Of a stretch of DNA of 64,000 bases, positions 35,750 to 47,629 are shown in pieces. Origin of the DNA: Anaeramoeba flamelloides (taxonomy: Eukaryota > Metamonada > Anaeramoebidae); contig JANTQA010000051.1 in the NCBI GenBank assembly GCA_027625915.1, forward strand, positions 124,501-188,500, in the 5' to 3' direction. The position numbers and the translations under genes were made by a program. Position 1 is the first letter of the stretch; each line of letters starts with the position of its first letter. The notes beneath the pieces are model-generated. The model worked only from the letters and a program-made list of their open reading frames with translations. It did no database searches and was not told the DNA's origin.

Positions 35750-37014
35750 TTTTCCTAAATAGTATGTTGAGTCATGTTGGTTAAAAAGTATTCTATGGTA
35801 ACATCATAGATTTCTTTTATGTTCATTTTCTTGAACAATTTATCTGTATCATCATTAAAGATAATTATATTAAAATCAAAATTTTTTGATTTTTTTGAGT
35901 TGTTTTTACCAGTATCTTCGAGTTTTCTCATATCTTTTGCACATCCATATGAAGTGGCCGACGACATCCATTTTTCTGTACATCATGTACCTATTTTGGA
36001 GTTTACTTCTTTTTCCCTTCTGTGTATGTATCTCTATTCAGACTCATTACAAAAAAATTTCAATTTGAAAAGAGTTAGTCATGATGATTTCCATTTTAAG
36101 TAGGGCTTGCTTTCCTTTGAAGTTTTCTTTAAATTAAGCTGATTTTGAGGTATTTTTTCAAGTTTCCAGTTTTCTTCGTCTTGGGATGAATCCACTTTGT
36201 CTTGTTTTGATATGAATGTGGGCTTGATGAGTTTTTTTCTTGATCTCTTTTTTCCCCATATTTTCCCAATCAATACCTTCAATTTCGTCCAGTTTTAGAT
36301 CTTCAGCTTGGTGATCTAGATTTAGGTATCTTAATTTATTTCTGAAATTGACCATACTTCTTTTTAGGATCATATTTGGTGTGGGGTCTGGCATAATTTC
36401 CCATTTGAGTATATAGCTGTGGGTGTATCAATTTGTACTTTAATTATTCTCTTTAATCTTTTATATTAATCCAGGTATCTATATTTTTAGCATCTGTCTG
36501 AGTCAGATTCAAGATGTCAAAACCATATAGCACTTTAGATAATATAACAGCTTTGAATAATTTTCGAAAAAGGTGAAAATTAAAAGAGTCTTATAATCAT
36601 CTGACTCATCCAATTTGAATGTTTTTAACAAAGAATAATAATAAAAAATACCAGTTGAACATTTCTAGATCAATTTAGTTGAGTTTGGTAATTTAAAGTT
36701 GGATTTTGAGTGAATTTGATAGTTTTTCATTTGATTATATGTATAGATGTATCTCTCAAATTTATCCTTGTCTTTTTCTAGATTCTTCTTTGATATGTGT
36801 TTTTTTGTTGATCCATATTCCCAGTTATGTCCTTCCACAGAAAAAAATCTAAAAAATGAAAAGAAAAGTCGATACTCACTTTACAAAGTATTAGCGATAT
36901 TACTTTAATAAAATGTATATTCATTGCTAGTACTACCTGCACGTGGGTGGATTTTAAGTATATCCCAAAAATCAGTATAAATCTTGACAAAATTTTAAAA
37001 TTAGATCTAAACAA
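35750..37014 (-). mobile_element. LINE relic of a second lineage (C-terminal part)
   Basis: - strand pieces read FKAVILSKVLYGFDILN, then RLKRIIKVQIDTPTAI, then MILKRSMVNFRNKLRYLN. This is the thumb/connection region found after the reverse-transcriptase core in non-LTR elements. The C-terminal end near 35960 reads VVGHFIWMCKRYEKTR, like the H-x-LW-x-C knuckle. Several frame changes and stops are present. The sequence is not close to the LINE at 54 kb and is less AT-rich, suggesting a separate family. It lies in intron 2 of the B-box gene. Confidence 0.6.
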
Positions 37015-37324
37015 CAGGAATGTGTTCTAAATGTTAAATTCAAGTTTGCCAAACAAATTTTCCAATTTTCTATTCTGAACAGTCGAGTCAATTTTTTATA
37101 ACTCAAAAAAAAAAATCTTTAGAGTTACAAAAGTGAAAAGGAGTGTTTAAATAGGGTTCTATTTCGGTTCTGAGTCTTTAGAGAAGCAATTATTTTGAAA
37201 AATAAAATTGTATGAAAAGTAGATTTAAAAGATCAAAATGAGAATGTTTTAATTCTTTTTTGGTTCTTTTCAGCCACACGTAAAAAGTTGAAAAATACAT
37301 GTGGCTCTGGGTACAAAATAATAT

Positions 37325-37906
37325 AAGGTATTTCCAAAAAAGTGGGGTATTTTTTATTATATTTTATAAAAAATCATCTTTGTTAGTGAAAGTATTCATT
37401 AATTGACAATATCAAATTAAGTTTAATATTAATACCGATTGAATAAATAGCTAAGGTATTTATTTTAAAAATATATTGGATGAAATATTTACAAAAAATG
37501 AAAAAAAAAACAACTTATTTGGAGAAAACAAGGTACGACCAATTTCAATAAAAAACTGGAAATATGGAAAGGGTACAAATGATTTTTTAAACAATAAAAT
37601 GTAGTTATATGTTTTCAATTCTATTTGAAAATTTTTTGAGACTAAACAAGTTATGAAAACGGTTTTTTCAAACAAAAAGAAAATAATAAACACCAATTTT
37701 CACTCCTAAAAAAATATCAGATAAAATCGAGATCAAAAAATTTAATATCTTTTATTTATGTAATACAATACTAAGAAACAAATTGAATTATTACCAAGAA
37801 TCAATAAATGATGGTTAATGATTTTGGATGTTTGAATACTTTTTTGAAGATTGATTTTAAAAGATATATTTTAAAATAAATTTGCCCCACTTTATTGGAA
37901 ATACAG
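37325..37906. mobile_element. Element E, copy 2
   Basis: ggtatttccaaaaaagtggg at the left and ccccactttattggaaatac at the right form clear inverted ends of about 20 bp. About 85-90 percent identity by eye with 8788-9385. It abuts the left arm of the inverted coding-like segment at 37910. Confidence 0.8.
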
Positions 37907-37909
37907 TCT

Positions 37910-38293
37910 TTCCAAGGCTACCGTGAATTTTTATATGAATCAAATTTTGATGCTGATATAGATTTTTCAAAAGTTGGATATGAGGATAAGAAAGCTCATA
38001 TTGAAAAAAATTTTCCTAAATGAGCTGATATTCAAGAATTTTTTCTGATACAAGAAAAATTAATTTTCAGATCCCTAAATTGCTTCAAACCTGGAAAATC
38101 TGTTGAGATGCCACTTAAAAGTTTCTCTTGAAATACCGAAAATATTTTTGATCTTACCACAAGAAAATTTTGAAATAAGTTGATTTGTGAAAATTTTTTT
38201 TCAATATGAGCTTTCTTATCCTCATATCCAACTTTTGAAAAATCTATATCAGCATCAAAATTTGATTCATATAAAAATTCACGGTAGCCTTGG
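37910..38293. repeat. Inverted duplication of a coding-like segment, arms of about 105 bp
   Basis: Arms 37910-38016 and 38189-38293 are inverse copies, identical except for one A in an A-run. Both read, outward to inward, as FQGYREFLYESNFDADIDF then SKVGYEDKKAHIEK, a normal-looking protein segment. The loop of about 170 bp is also open (RSLNCFKPGKSVEMPLK on the + strand). On the - strand the frame 38340-38032 (102 codons) runs through the right arm into the loop. I do not recognise the protein. It is probably a gene fragment captured and inverted, sitting in intron 2 of the B-box gene. Confidence 0.65.
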
Positions 38294-38625
38294 AACAGCT
38301 GTAGCTTAAAAGGTTGAAAAACAAATCTTTGTGTTTTCATTTTTTTTCTTTTGTTTGAAATAACTCACTTTTATGTTATTTTTTTAAAAGGTCGAACCAA
38401 AAGTAAAAAGAAAAAGAACAATAACTTTAACAAAGAACAACAAATAGAGAAAATAAAAGAAATTAAATTACAATTCCAATGTGGGGAAGAGATATGCATT
38501 GTTAATTGAAACGTTAGTTCATTGTTATTGATTAAGAAAAGTGATACAAAAAAAAAGAAAAAGAAAAAAAAAAAACAGAATTTGTGGATCAAAAAAAAAA
38601 CTTTTTGTATTTCCTAGTGTTTTCG

Positions 38626-38754
38626 TGAAATATCTTTAATTTTTCACAGAATGAATTTTTCAAGACATTTTGGATATCTACACACGTGCTAAAGCCCTCG
38701 TGATATCCAAATATCTTTCAAGATTCATTCTGGGAAAAATATTAGTGATATTTC
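38626..38754. repeat. Imperfect hairpin, arms of about 54 bp, 21-base loop
   Basis: The arm with cacagaatgaatttttcaag and ttttggatatc pairs with gatatccaaatatctttcaa and gattcattctggg, with regular mismatches and bulges. The loop around tacacacgtgctaaagccct is GC-richer. The size and mismatch pattern resemble a long small-RNA precursor, but a decayed short foldback is equally possible. Confidence 0.5.
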
Positions 38755-39206
38755 CCTACAAGCCGTGAAATAATGACAGATATTTGATTTCGTTTAGTAT
38801 TGTTGATTTTTCTGTTTTTTATACTGTAAAATTTGAATTTTAATTTAGAATCGTATATTCAGATGTTTTAAAAATTATAAAAAATAAAAAACCAAAACCT
38901 AAAAAAAAAAAAAAAGAACCACAATTTTTAAAATGAACATTAGTTATTTTTTATTACTCAACATTTAATGAAAAAAAGGTTCAACAAGAAGATTTTTTGG
39001 TTATAAAAATATTTAACATTTTAAAAGACATTAACCACAATCTCGAATTTTTATTACTGTTTTCTTTATATTTTCGAATATCTATTTATTTTTTAAATTT
39101 TTTTCAACTTTTCTTATTTTTCTTTTCATTTTTTTTTAGTATTACCTTTTAATTTTATCAAATCTTTTTTAAACATTTTTTAAATTCACTAAAAAAAAAG
39201 GAATAG

Positions 39207-40777
39207 ATCAAAAAAAACAGGATTCAGAATTCTCAAGATTATGCAAAGAACATATAAATCAACCTTATGAATTTTTTTGCTTTGATCATAAACAATTATT
39301 ATGTAGCCATTGCGCGATACTTGGTCATAGAAATTGTCAAAAATCAAATAATTTCAAAGAAGGATATGAACAAATCCAAAATGAAATAGAACAACTAATT
39401 AAAAAAAACAAAAAAATAAAAAATAATAATCAAAAACAATTCATTGAAAAAGTTCAAAATGAAAAATTCAAATGCTTAAAATTAAAACAATTAAATCTGG
39501 ATTTAGTCAAAAAAAATTATCAAAAATTAAATGAATTAATGCATCAGCAATTCAAGAATATGAATGAAGAAATCTCAATTCAACAAGATGAAAAGTATTT
39601 CAAATTAAATTCGCAATCTATGAAATGCAAAAAAGAAATTGATAATTATGAAAAATCTGAAATGATAATTAAAGAAATTGAAATTTGCAAAAAATACAAT
39701 AATTATCAAGAAATATTGTTCAATTATTTTAAATTGAAAAAATTAATGTCAATTTTAAATAAAAATAATCAATTAATTTGCAATTCGAAATTTAATAAAA
39801 GAAATTTCATTTCAAATAATTTACAGAATAATTTACAAAATTGGAAATTATATTTGCCTTTTGATCTCAATAAAACCCAAATCAATTTACCAGATGAAAT
39901 CCAATTAGAAAACAAATTGCAATTTTCAATTCTTCTTAAAAATCAATTTAATGAAACTATAAATGCCCAAGGATTCAATCTCAAAATTGCAATTTCCAAA
40001 AAGCATTCAAATGAAATGATCACAGAAATAACTAAATTCAAAGAAGGAACAAATCAAGAAACAATTGGAGAATATTTATTCAAAAGAAAAGGAGAATATC
40101 AAATCAATTTCTCAATAAATGATCAAAAATTTCCAAAATCTCCTTTTAATTTGAAAGTAATTGATCATAAATTATTTTTAAAAGAATCATCAGAAATCCT
40201 TCAAAATGAAAATAACCCAAATTTCAATCAAATTCTTGAAAAATGGGTAAAAGAAGCCGGGTGCAATTCAAATTTGAAAAGAAGATTCAATTCAAGAACA
40301 GATGGATGGAAAATTCAGACCTTTCATCAAAAATGCGACAATAAAGGGAAATCAATCATTTTGATCAAATTAAAAAACCAATCCTTATTTGGGGGATTCG
40401 CAGCAATTGATTGGGATTCAACAAGTAAATTTAAACAATCAACAGGAAATAAATCCTTTCTTTTTTCCTTAATTAGTTTGGATCCAAATTTTGAAGAACC
40501 TATTAAATTGTATGCTTATCATAAAAAAAAAAAGGAATTATATTGCTCTTCAAACTTTGGACCATCCTTTGGTGGATCTTTTGCTGGAATAAGTGATTTG
40601 CAGATAGGATATAGAAAAAAAAATATGAAGGATAATTTACAAACCTATTCAGATCTTGGTAATACCTATCAGCCACCTTTCGGATATACTCGAGGATCAA
40701 ATCAAGCCAGGAATTTTTTAGCAGGTTCGCATAATAATTGGGATATTTTTCAAATTGAAATTTTTTGTGAAAAATAA
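39207..40777 (+). CDS. Exon 3 of the B-box/coiled-coil/filamin/TLDc gene
   Basis: The frame is open from 39173 to TAA at 40775-40777. The first ATG is at 39539, but the coding similarity to the pseudogene starts upstream (RLCKEH, FFCFDHKQLLCSHCAILGH), so the exon must begin at gaatag|ATCAAAAA (39205-39206), phase 1, matching exon 2 and the pseudogene's ag|CTCAAG. It encodes a B-box, a coiled coil, a filamin-type immunoglobulin repeat (LPFDLNKTQINLPDEIQ to GEYQINFSINDQKFPKSPF), and a full TLDc domain (WVKEAGCNSNLKRRFNSRTD, SLFGGFAAIDWDS, GNKSFLFSLISLD; ends WDIFQIEIFCEK). No lesions are seen, so this gene is the likely functional copy despite a 6.2-kb intron. Filamin repeats suggest cytoskeletal or oligomeric scaffolding. 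Confidence 0.85.
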
Positions 40778-42719
40778 AATAATTAAAACATTTTGTTTTT
40801 TTTTTTCTTTTAATTTTTGTTTCATCACAAATTCCTTTTTGAAGTTGTTTGTTTGTTTTGCTTTTTTTAAGGTTGTTAGAAGGAGTTAAAAACCATTATA
40901 AGAATTAATTTACTTTTTAAACATTATATCTGATATTCCATCGTAAAATGATTGAACTAAATATTCACAAGTCTACAATAAAAAGATTTGAAAATGATAG
41001 ATGTGCTAATAAATTTATTTTATTATTTATTTTTTCATCAAGATTTTAACTATTGAAAAAAATTTCTTATCAACCATTTTCAAGTCAAAGGAGGTTAGAT
41101 GTAATGAGTGAAACACCTATTTTTAAAGGGTTTGCATAGATAGAAGAAAGAAAAAATGTATTTTGGAAATTTAAAAAATTGAACTCGTTTTTTCGCATTT
41201 TTACTTTTTTTTTAACTTTTATTTTATTTCACGTAATTAAGTTGCAAATAATTTTTAATTGCAAGATCGATAGTCACTTAGAAAAAATGTGTTATTATAA
41301 GGTAATTCAAGCTTTGGAAATAATTGTGGAGGAATCATATTCTTTTCTATTGGCATTTTATTTGGATCTTCGATCTTGATATTTGATTAATAAATGTGAA
41401 AAATTTTTACTTCATTTTCATTTCATTTTTCAAATAGAGACCACAAATACCAACATACTTCGTTTAAGTGAATCATTTCTAAAAGAAAAGTATGGAAAAT
41501 GAAGTGAAAATTGTTTCCTATTTATTATTCAAATGCCAGTATGGAGATCAAAATGGATATTTGGTTTTCTTAATAGTGATAAATAAGAATTTAAGTTTTT
41601 TAATTTTTTGAATAATCTATTTAGATTTTCTAGTTTTATTTTTTACTTTTGTCAACTATATTTTAATGTTTAATACTCTACTTAATTTATGATTTGTTCT
41701 TTAAAGGTTAATTATAAAAAATAATTCATATTTGAAAAATTTTTTGTACATACTTTGACTGAAACAAAGTTTAGTTTAAAAGATAAATAAACTTTAATTT
41801 TTTTTTTTTCTCAAACTTTTCATAGCAAGAGCATGAAAAAATAAAATTGAAAAAAAAAATGTTAGACAAAACTAGTAGTTACCTTAATCTATCATCTTTA
41901 AATTTTGACTTTATTAATAATAGAATCAACATTTCAGAACTTCAAAATCTAGACTATATTGTATTTATTGTTGTTAGGATAACCACCTTTTTTAAAAGTC
42001 TCTAGTCTAGAAAAAAAGGCCTTTTGGGGTAGAAATTTTTAAATGGATGTGACAATGAATTTTACTTTATTTCAACTTTAAGATATTTTATGAATAGATA
42101 ATAATAAATAGTTTTGAAAACATTCTACTATTTCAAAAAAAAACTCAAATACAAAAAAAAAAAAAAATAACTAATGATAAATATTATAGTGTCCTAGGAG
42201 TGTCGTAGATTGCCTTAGAGTTTTTTTTTACTTTTTGGAATAAACTAAAAATATCTTAAATTTACATTTTATTTCAAAAATAAAAAAAAAACTCAAGGAA
42301 AAAGCAAAAAAAAATATATTTTGATCAATTTAAAATAATAAAATTATTCTTTTAATAGTCAAAATAATAGATTCCCTATTTGAAATATATTCTTTCGATT
42401 ATAAATGCTTTAAAAGTATTATAAAAAAGACCTTCTTCCGGGTGAAAAAAAAATTCAAATTTTTTACTATTAAATTTTAAAAAATTATTAATAGAACTTG
42501 AAAAATTGGATTTTCAAACTTAAATTATAGAATATGTCAAAAAAATATTTTTTAATCAGAGATCTTTTATTAACCTATAGTGTTTATTATAAGTGAGATT
42601 ATCGAAAAGTAAAAAAAAATTAGCAATAGTTGAATTTTTATATTGGAAATATTTTTTTCAGGATCTAGAGGAGGAATTTAAAGTAAATAAATTAATTATA
42701 ACTACAAATAAAAAAAAGA
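40778..42719. other. Intergenic, two repeats, no gene seen
   Basis: Downstream of the TLDc gene. It contains the inverse copy of 4741-5030 (41085-41372) and MITE B copy 5 (41374-41539). At 42196-42290 a fragment of palindrome family P occurs (gtgtcctaggagtgtcgtag, then an A/T hairpin). Otherwise AT-rich. Confidence 0.6.
41374..41539. mobile_element. MITE family B, copy 5
   Basis: Left end diverged (ttgatatttgattaataaat), right end good (ttattattcaaatgccag before TA). Internal ggaaaatgaagtgaaaatt pairs with acttcattttcatttc. It continues into a longer segment shared inversely with 4.56-5.03 kb. Confidence 0.75.
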
Positions 42720-44150
42720 GATTAGAATACTGAAAAGTTTTAGATAGTATTGTAGTTGTTGAAGAAAGATTTTGGAGAAAATCATTGTGTTATTATGTCA
42801 GGTTTTCAAATTATTTGTAATATTTAGGTTTTTAATTATATTTACAATGAATATGAATTGTTTTACTGAATAAAATTTGATTTTAAATGTGTTATAATAG
42901 GTTATTTCACATAAATTTTACTAAATTTCTGTGTTATTTTTTACTGATAAATCTGATATTTGGTGAATGTCTCGAGGATTGTAAGAATTATCTAAATATT
43001 TTAGTTCAAAAAAAACAAAATATTTATTTAATAAAAAATCAAAAAAAAAAGTATCCATTTTATCAAGAAAGGTTGGTAATTGTAAAAATTCCCTTTCTTT
43101 GTTTTAAAAAAATGGCTAAAATACAAACAATGTTTGTTTTTTTTTTTCATTACTAAAAAATAAAATTTCATTTTTTCAAAATGAAAATTTTATTTGTTCT
43201 TTTTTTTATCTGAAAAAAGAGAAAAGATACTATTAATAAAAGCTTTTATAAAGGAGATTAAAAATAATTAAAAAATTGGTTAAAAAAAATAAAAAAAAAA
43301 CACATTATTTTTAACTGAATCAAATCAAGAATTTTTAGATTTATAGTTCAAAATTCGTCACTGTTAAGAACATAAGATAGATGCAAGGTTTTATAGTTGA
43401 TTTTTCTCAAGGCTTTTATAAATAATTGTGAAATAAAGAGGAAATAGAAACCGATTGTAAAGTTGGACAATCTAGTTTGTTAATGGTAAGATTTTCACCA
43501 AGTTTAGTCTTCAATTATTTAAATTTAAAATTTAACTTCAATATCAAAGTTAAATCCATCTATTTGAAAAAAAAAAGGATCCTTTAAAGAATACCTTCTT
43601 CAAAATCTTCAAGGAATAATTGAATTATTGGGGTTTTCCTTTTTTAAATTTGTTTATTTTATTTATTTATTTTGATGAGTTAGATATTCAAGTTTGAAAA
43701 AAATAACATCTGATATTATTTCATTTGTTCAACAATTCTTCCTTTGGGATTTCTATCCAGACTCAAAAAAAAAAAAAAAAAAAAAAATGATATTATTCTA
43801 GTGCTAAGAGGATATAAATCGTTTATCTTCGAAATTCTCAATATAATACAGTCAGTTTCACTTTTAAGGCACAGACTTTAAACTAAATTTAAGGCACAAA
43901 AAAAATCTCAAATTAAAGCACAAAATTCAAATTCTAGTAAAAATAAATTGTAAAAATCAAAAATCCAAATTATGTAATTTAATTTGAGATTTTTTTGTAC
44001 CTTAAAGAAAGATGAAAGTTTGTGCCTTAAAAGTGAAACTGAATGTAGTACATCACTTCAAATAATATCAGATTTCTTTTTCTTCCCGGTAAAACTTGAA
44101 ACAAAACAAGGTGATTGTTTCAAGATCAAAAGGTGTAAAGTAAGATATTG
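42720..44150 (+). repeat. Dispersed repeat F, copy 3 (carries MITE A copy 5)
   Basis: Same order as 18490-19920. A + frame at 42887-43156 starts MCYNRLFHINFTKFL, continues into the conserved ccctttctttg region and is probably not a gene. Poly-A at about 43768-43788. Confidence 0.6.
43849..44045. mobile_element. MITE family A, copy 5
   Basis: CAGTCAGTTTCACTTTTAAGG at the left, ccttaaaagtgaaactgaatg at the right, TA on both sides. The ends are long near-perfect complements, so this is one of the younger copies with the one at 59456. Confidence 0.85.
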
Positions 44151-44439
44151 ATTTGGGATTTTTAGAAAAAAATTTGTAAATTAGAAAAATTTTACTATAA
44201 GAAAATACTCTCTCAGACTTTAAAATGATTATTAATAATTTTAATATTAAATCATCCTGGAATAATAAAAAAAAAAAAAAAAAAAAAAATAATATTCCAA
44301 ATCAGGAATACTACCAAAAATAAGTTATAAAATATTTTAATTTTTATTAATTTATTCTAGATATTCAAACAATAAAATAACTTAAAACTAAATTTTTATA
44401 ATATAAAGATATATTTTTTAAAGAAAATAAAAAAAACAG

Positions 44440-46425
44440 ATTTTATAATTAAACCATAAAATAAAGAACCTATTAAATGATCGGATTTTAAATAATTGTA
44501 TTAAAAAAGGCAAAAAAGAATCTTGGAATTATTTTATTCAAGAAAAGAAAATTGAATTTAATAAAAACAATTTTTTTTTTGGTAAAAAAATCAATTTAAT
44601 AAGGGATAAAATAATAAATATGATATAAAATAACAAAAATTTGATTGAAAAAATATGTTGGTTATAAAAAGAAAAATTAAATTGTATCAAGTAAAAAGAT
44701 TTTAAATTCTATCAAAAATCTTAAAATAACGAATTTAAAAGAGTTTAAAATCAATATATTGAACTTCCATATCGAAAAAAACAAAAAAACAATTAAATAT
44801 TTAAAAAAGAAATCGATTAAAGGATTTCAAAAAATTGAGAATTTAAAAAAAATTTATTGATGAGGAAAATTTCACTGATTTAAATTTCCAATAATAAACT
44901 ACAAAAATGATACAAGTTATCCAACTAAAATTCAAATTATATTTAATAAATGGTTAATGGTCCTACTGATAAGACAATTGAATACCTATAAAAAAGGATC
45001 AATTCTATTTTTTCATAAAAAAAGAGGGGGTAGCTTTGAATTATCAACCAATATTAATTAAACAAAGTTTACCAAGATTATTACTTAGAATGTTATACCA
45101 ATTGATTGTCACTTGTTGAGAATTTATTTAAAAATTTCAATTTGGTAATCGGAAAAAAATTGATACTTGAATTACCGTATTAAATTTCCTAAATGCTTAT
45201 AATCAGATAAAACTTAAAGATGAAGATAAAAATAATAAAATATATATTATAATGATTGATATAGTAAAATATATTGGTTCAATTAGTTTTAAAAAATTAC
45301 AAAAATAATAAATAAATTTATTTAAAATTACAATTATCAAAAATTTTTAATAAAATATTATCAAGGGGTGGGACTTGGTATATTTCAAGGGAACCCATTA
45401 TCACCTATTTTATTTACGCAAATTTCAAATTTTTTAATTTATTAAAAATAACACGATTAACAAACCATTGTCGATTTTATTGCAGATGATTTAGTTTAAA
45501 ATACATAAGGAAATCTAAATCAAATAAATGAAATATTAAATTGAATATATGAAATAATAACTCAATTTATATTAAAACCTAATAAAGATAAAACAGTTGT
45601 TTCAAAAGACTTTTAAAAAATTAAATATTTAGGTATTTATTTAGATAAAATTTCGCATATTTCTATAATTTAAAAAATCTAAAGAGACGTTTATATATTT
45701 ATTGTAAGAAAGGGGTAATTAAAGAAAATTTACTAAATAAAAAAGAGAAGAAGAAAAATTAATTCATCTATTAAAGTAAAAAAATAATACTATCATTTTC
45801 ATTACCAAATTAAAAATAATCCAAGTCCTGGAACTGAAGAAATAGCAACTCAATTGGGATTAAAACACAATAACAACAAATGAGAAATTTCAAAAGATTT
45901 AGAAACGTTTAAATACTTTGATATCGACTTCTATAAATTTTCACATTGAGTATATAATCTGAAAGGGTTAAAAGAAACTCATAATAATTCTAAACAATTA
46001 TTTCATAATAAAATCTCTTAAAATAACTGAAAATTGGACCTTTGTATTTTTTATATTAATCCAATTATTAATATAGATTAGAAATATATAATTATCAAAT
46101 AAAAACTCTAAATTATTTAAATCTTGTATAAATTCATCTATTAATAATAAAAAAAAAAAAAAGAAGAATAAACTTATATTCTCTCATATATAAAAAAACA
46201 GAATTTAATATACAAAATATGATAATTTCTTTGAATAAAAAGAAATTTAAATATAAAAAGAAATTAGGCAATTTATCTTACCATAACTTAAAAAATTAAT
46301 ACATTAAATCAACGAATCATGATAAAATTAATTGTAATTCAAAAAAACTAAAGATTCTTAAATAAGAAATTATTAAAAATAATTATAATGTGTTGTTAAA
46401 TTCTACCAGTTGGAAGTTTCATTAG
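44440..46425 (+). mobile_element. LINE relic (RT region), interrupted at its 3' end by palindrome array P
   Basis: + strand pieces match the LINE at 54.1-56.4 kb in order: KKGKKESWNYFIQEKK (44510), the RT core YQGVGLGIFQGNPLSPILF (45360-45420) with ADDLV remnant at about 45485, then NHDKINCNSKKLKILK and LLNSTSWKFH near 46420. Many stops and shifts; clearly dead. The match to the LINE ends where the T-run of array P begins. The zinc-knuckle end is not found beyond the array. Confidence 0.75.
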
Positions 46426-47390
46426 GTTTTTTTTTTTTAATTTGAGAAATAAAAAGTAAATTAAATAAATTTGTTATTTATTTCTCAAATTAAAAAAAAA
46501 CCGCCGTTAGCTTTTCCAGAATTTAAAAGAATTGAGTTAAATCTTTGATTTTTCTCTATTCTTTTGAATTTTGGAAAAGTTAGGCACTTGAAGACACTTT
46601 TCGTTAGGTTTTTTTTTACATGTTGTAATAAAAAGAATAATTTTGAAATTTTCAGTTTATTCAAAAAGTAAAAAAAAAAAAAAAAAACATTGTAGCTTTT
46701 CTTGGGTTTTCTGTTTACAGGTAAAATCAATAGATTTTTATTAGGTTTTTTTGAGTTCTCTATTGATTTAGAAAATCAATAGATTTTCTTTAGTTTTTTT
46801 TTACTTTAGAAATAAACTGAAAATTTTAAATAAATTTTCTGTTTATTTTTAAAGTAAAAAAAACCTAGAACACTTCAGAAATAAAATAGAAAACCTCAAA
46901 AAAAACCTAGAACACTTAACAGATATCTTTGAAAACTCAAAAAAAACCTCAAGAAAACCGCTGTTAGGTTTTTTTTATTTTTTGAAATAAAAAAAATTAT
47001 TTAATTACCTTTTCATTTCAAAAATTAAAAAAAAACGTAGTTAGCTTTTACAGAATTTCAAAGAATTGAATAAAATCAAAGATTTTTCTCTATTCTTTTG
47101 AATTTTGGAAAAGCTAGACACTCTACGGCACTCTACGACACTTGACGACACGAATGTTTGTTAATATTTCCCTGTATCAAAATTATTTTTAAATAATTTT
47201 GTGGAGTGTCGTCAAGTGCCTAGCTTTTTTTTAATTTTAGAAATAAATAGAAAATTTTTGAAATTTTCTTTTTATTTCTAAAATTAAAAAAAAGCTAACG
47301 GCGGAATTCCAGAATTCAAAAGAATAGAGAACAATCTTTGATTTTATTCAATTCTTTTGAATTCTGGAAAACCTAACGACATTCCCAACT
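46425..47390. repeat. Modular palindrome array P, copy 2 (large)
   Basis: Nearly 1 kb built from alternating palindromes: A/T hairpins with agaaataaa...tttatttct cores between T and A runs (about five), and ccagaattcaaaagaat ... attcttttgaattctgg hairpins (about three, one with perfect 17-bp arms at about 47310-47360). These are joined by tags such as gccgttagctttt, aggcacttga and cactctacggcactctacga. No ORF. Related modules at 16550-16965, 17225-17335, 42196-42290 and, weakly, 59265-59330. Confidence 0.75.
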
Positions 47391-47629
47391 TGGACTATTT
47401 TTTAATTGATTAATTCGGTAATTTTCTAAAAAATCAAAATTTTTAAAATCATCAAGATCAAATTTATTATTAATTAATTTTCAATTGTAAAATCCAATTC
47501 CAATTAATTTTTGAATTGATTGATTATTTTAATCATTTTTCCAACCAAATTATCAACTCAATTGAATTCATAATATAAGCAAATAAATAAGAACAAAGAA
47601 TGAAAAAGATTAAAAAAAAACAAAATAAA

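Noticed and set aside
35755-36394. Candidate host gene on the - strand in intron 2 of the B-box gene
   Set aside because: The pieces match the thumb and C-terminal knuckle of a LINE, with frame breaks.
42887-43156. 89-codon frame starting MCYNRLFHINF
   Set aside because: Lies in repeat F, turns into low-complexity Lys-rich sequence, and the frame is not conserved in the other copies.
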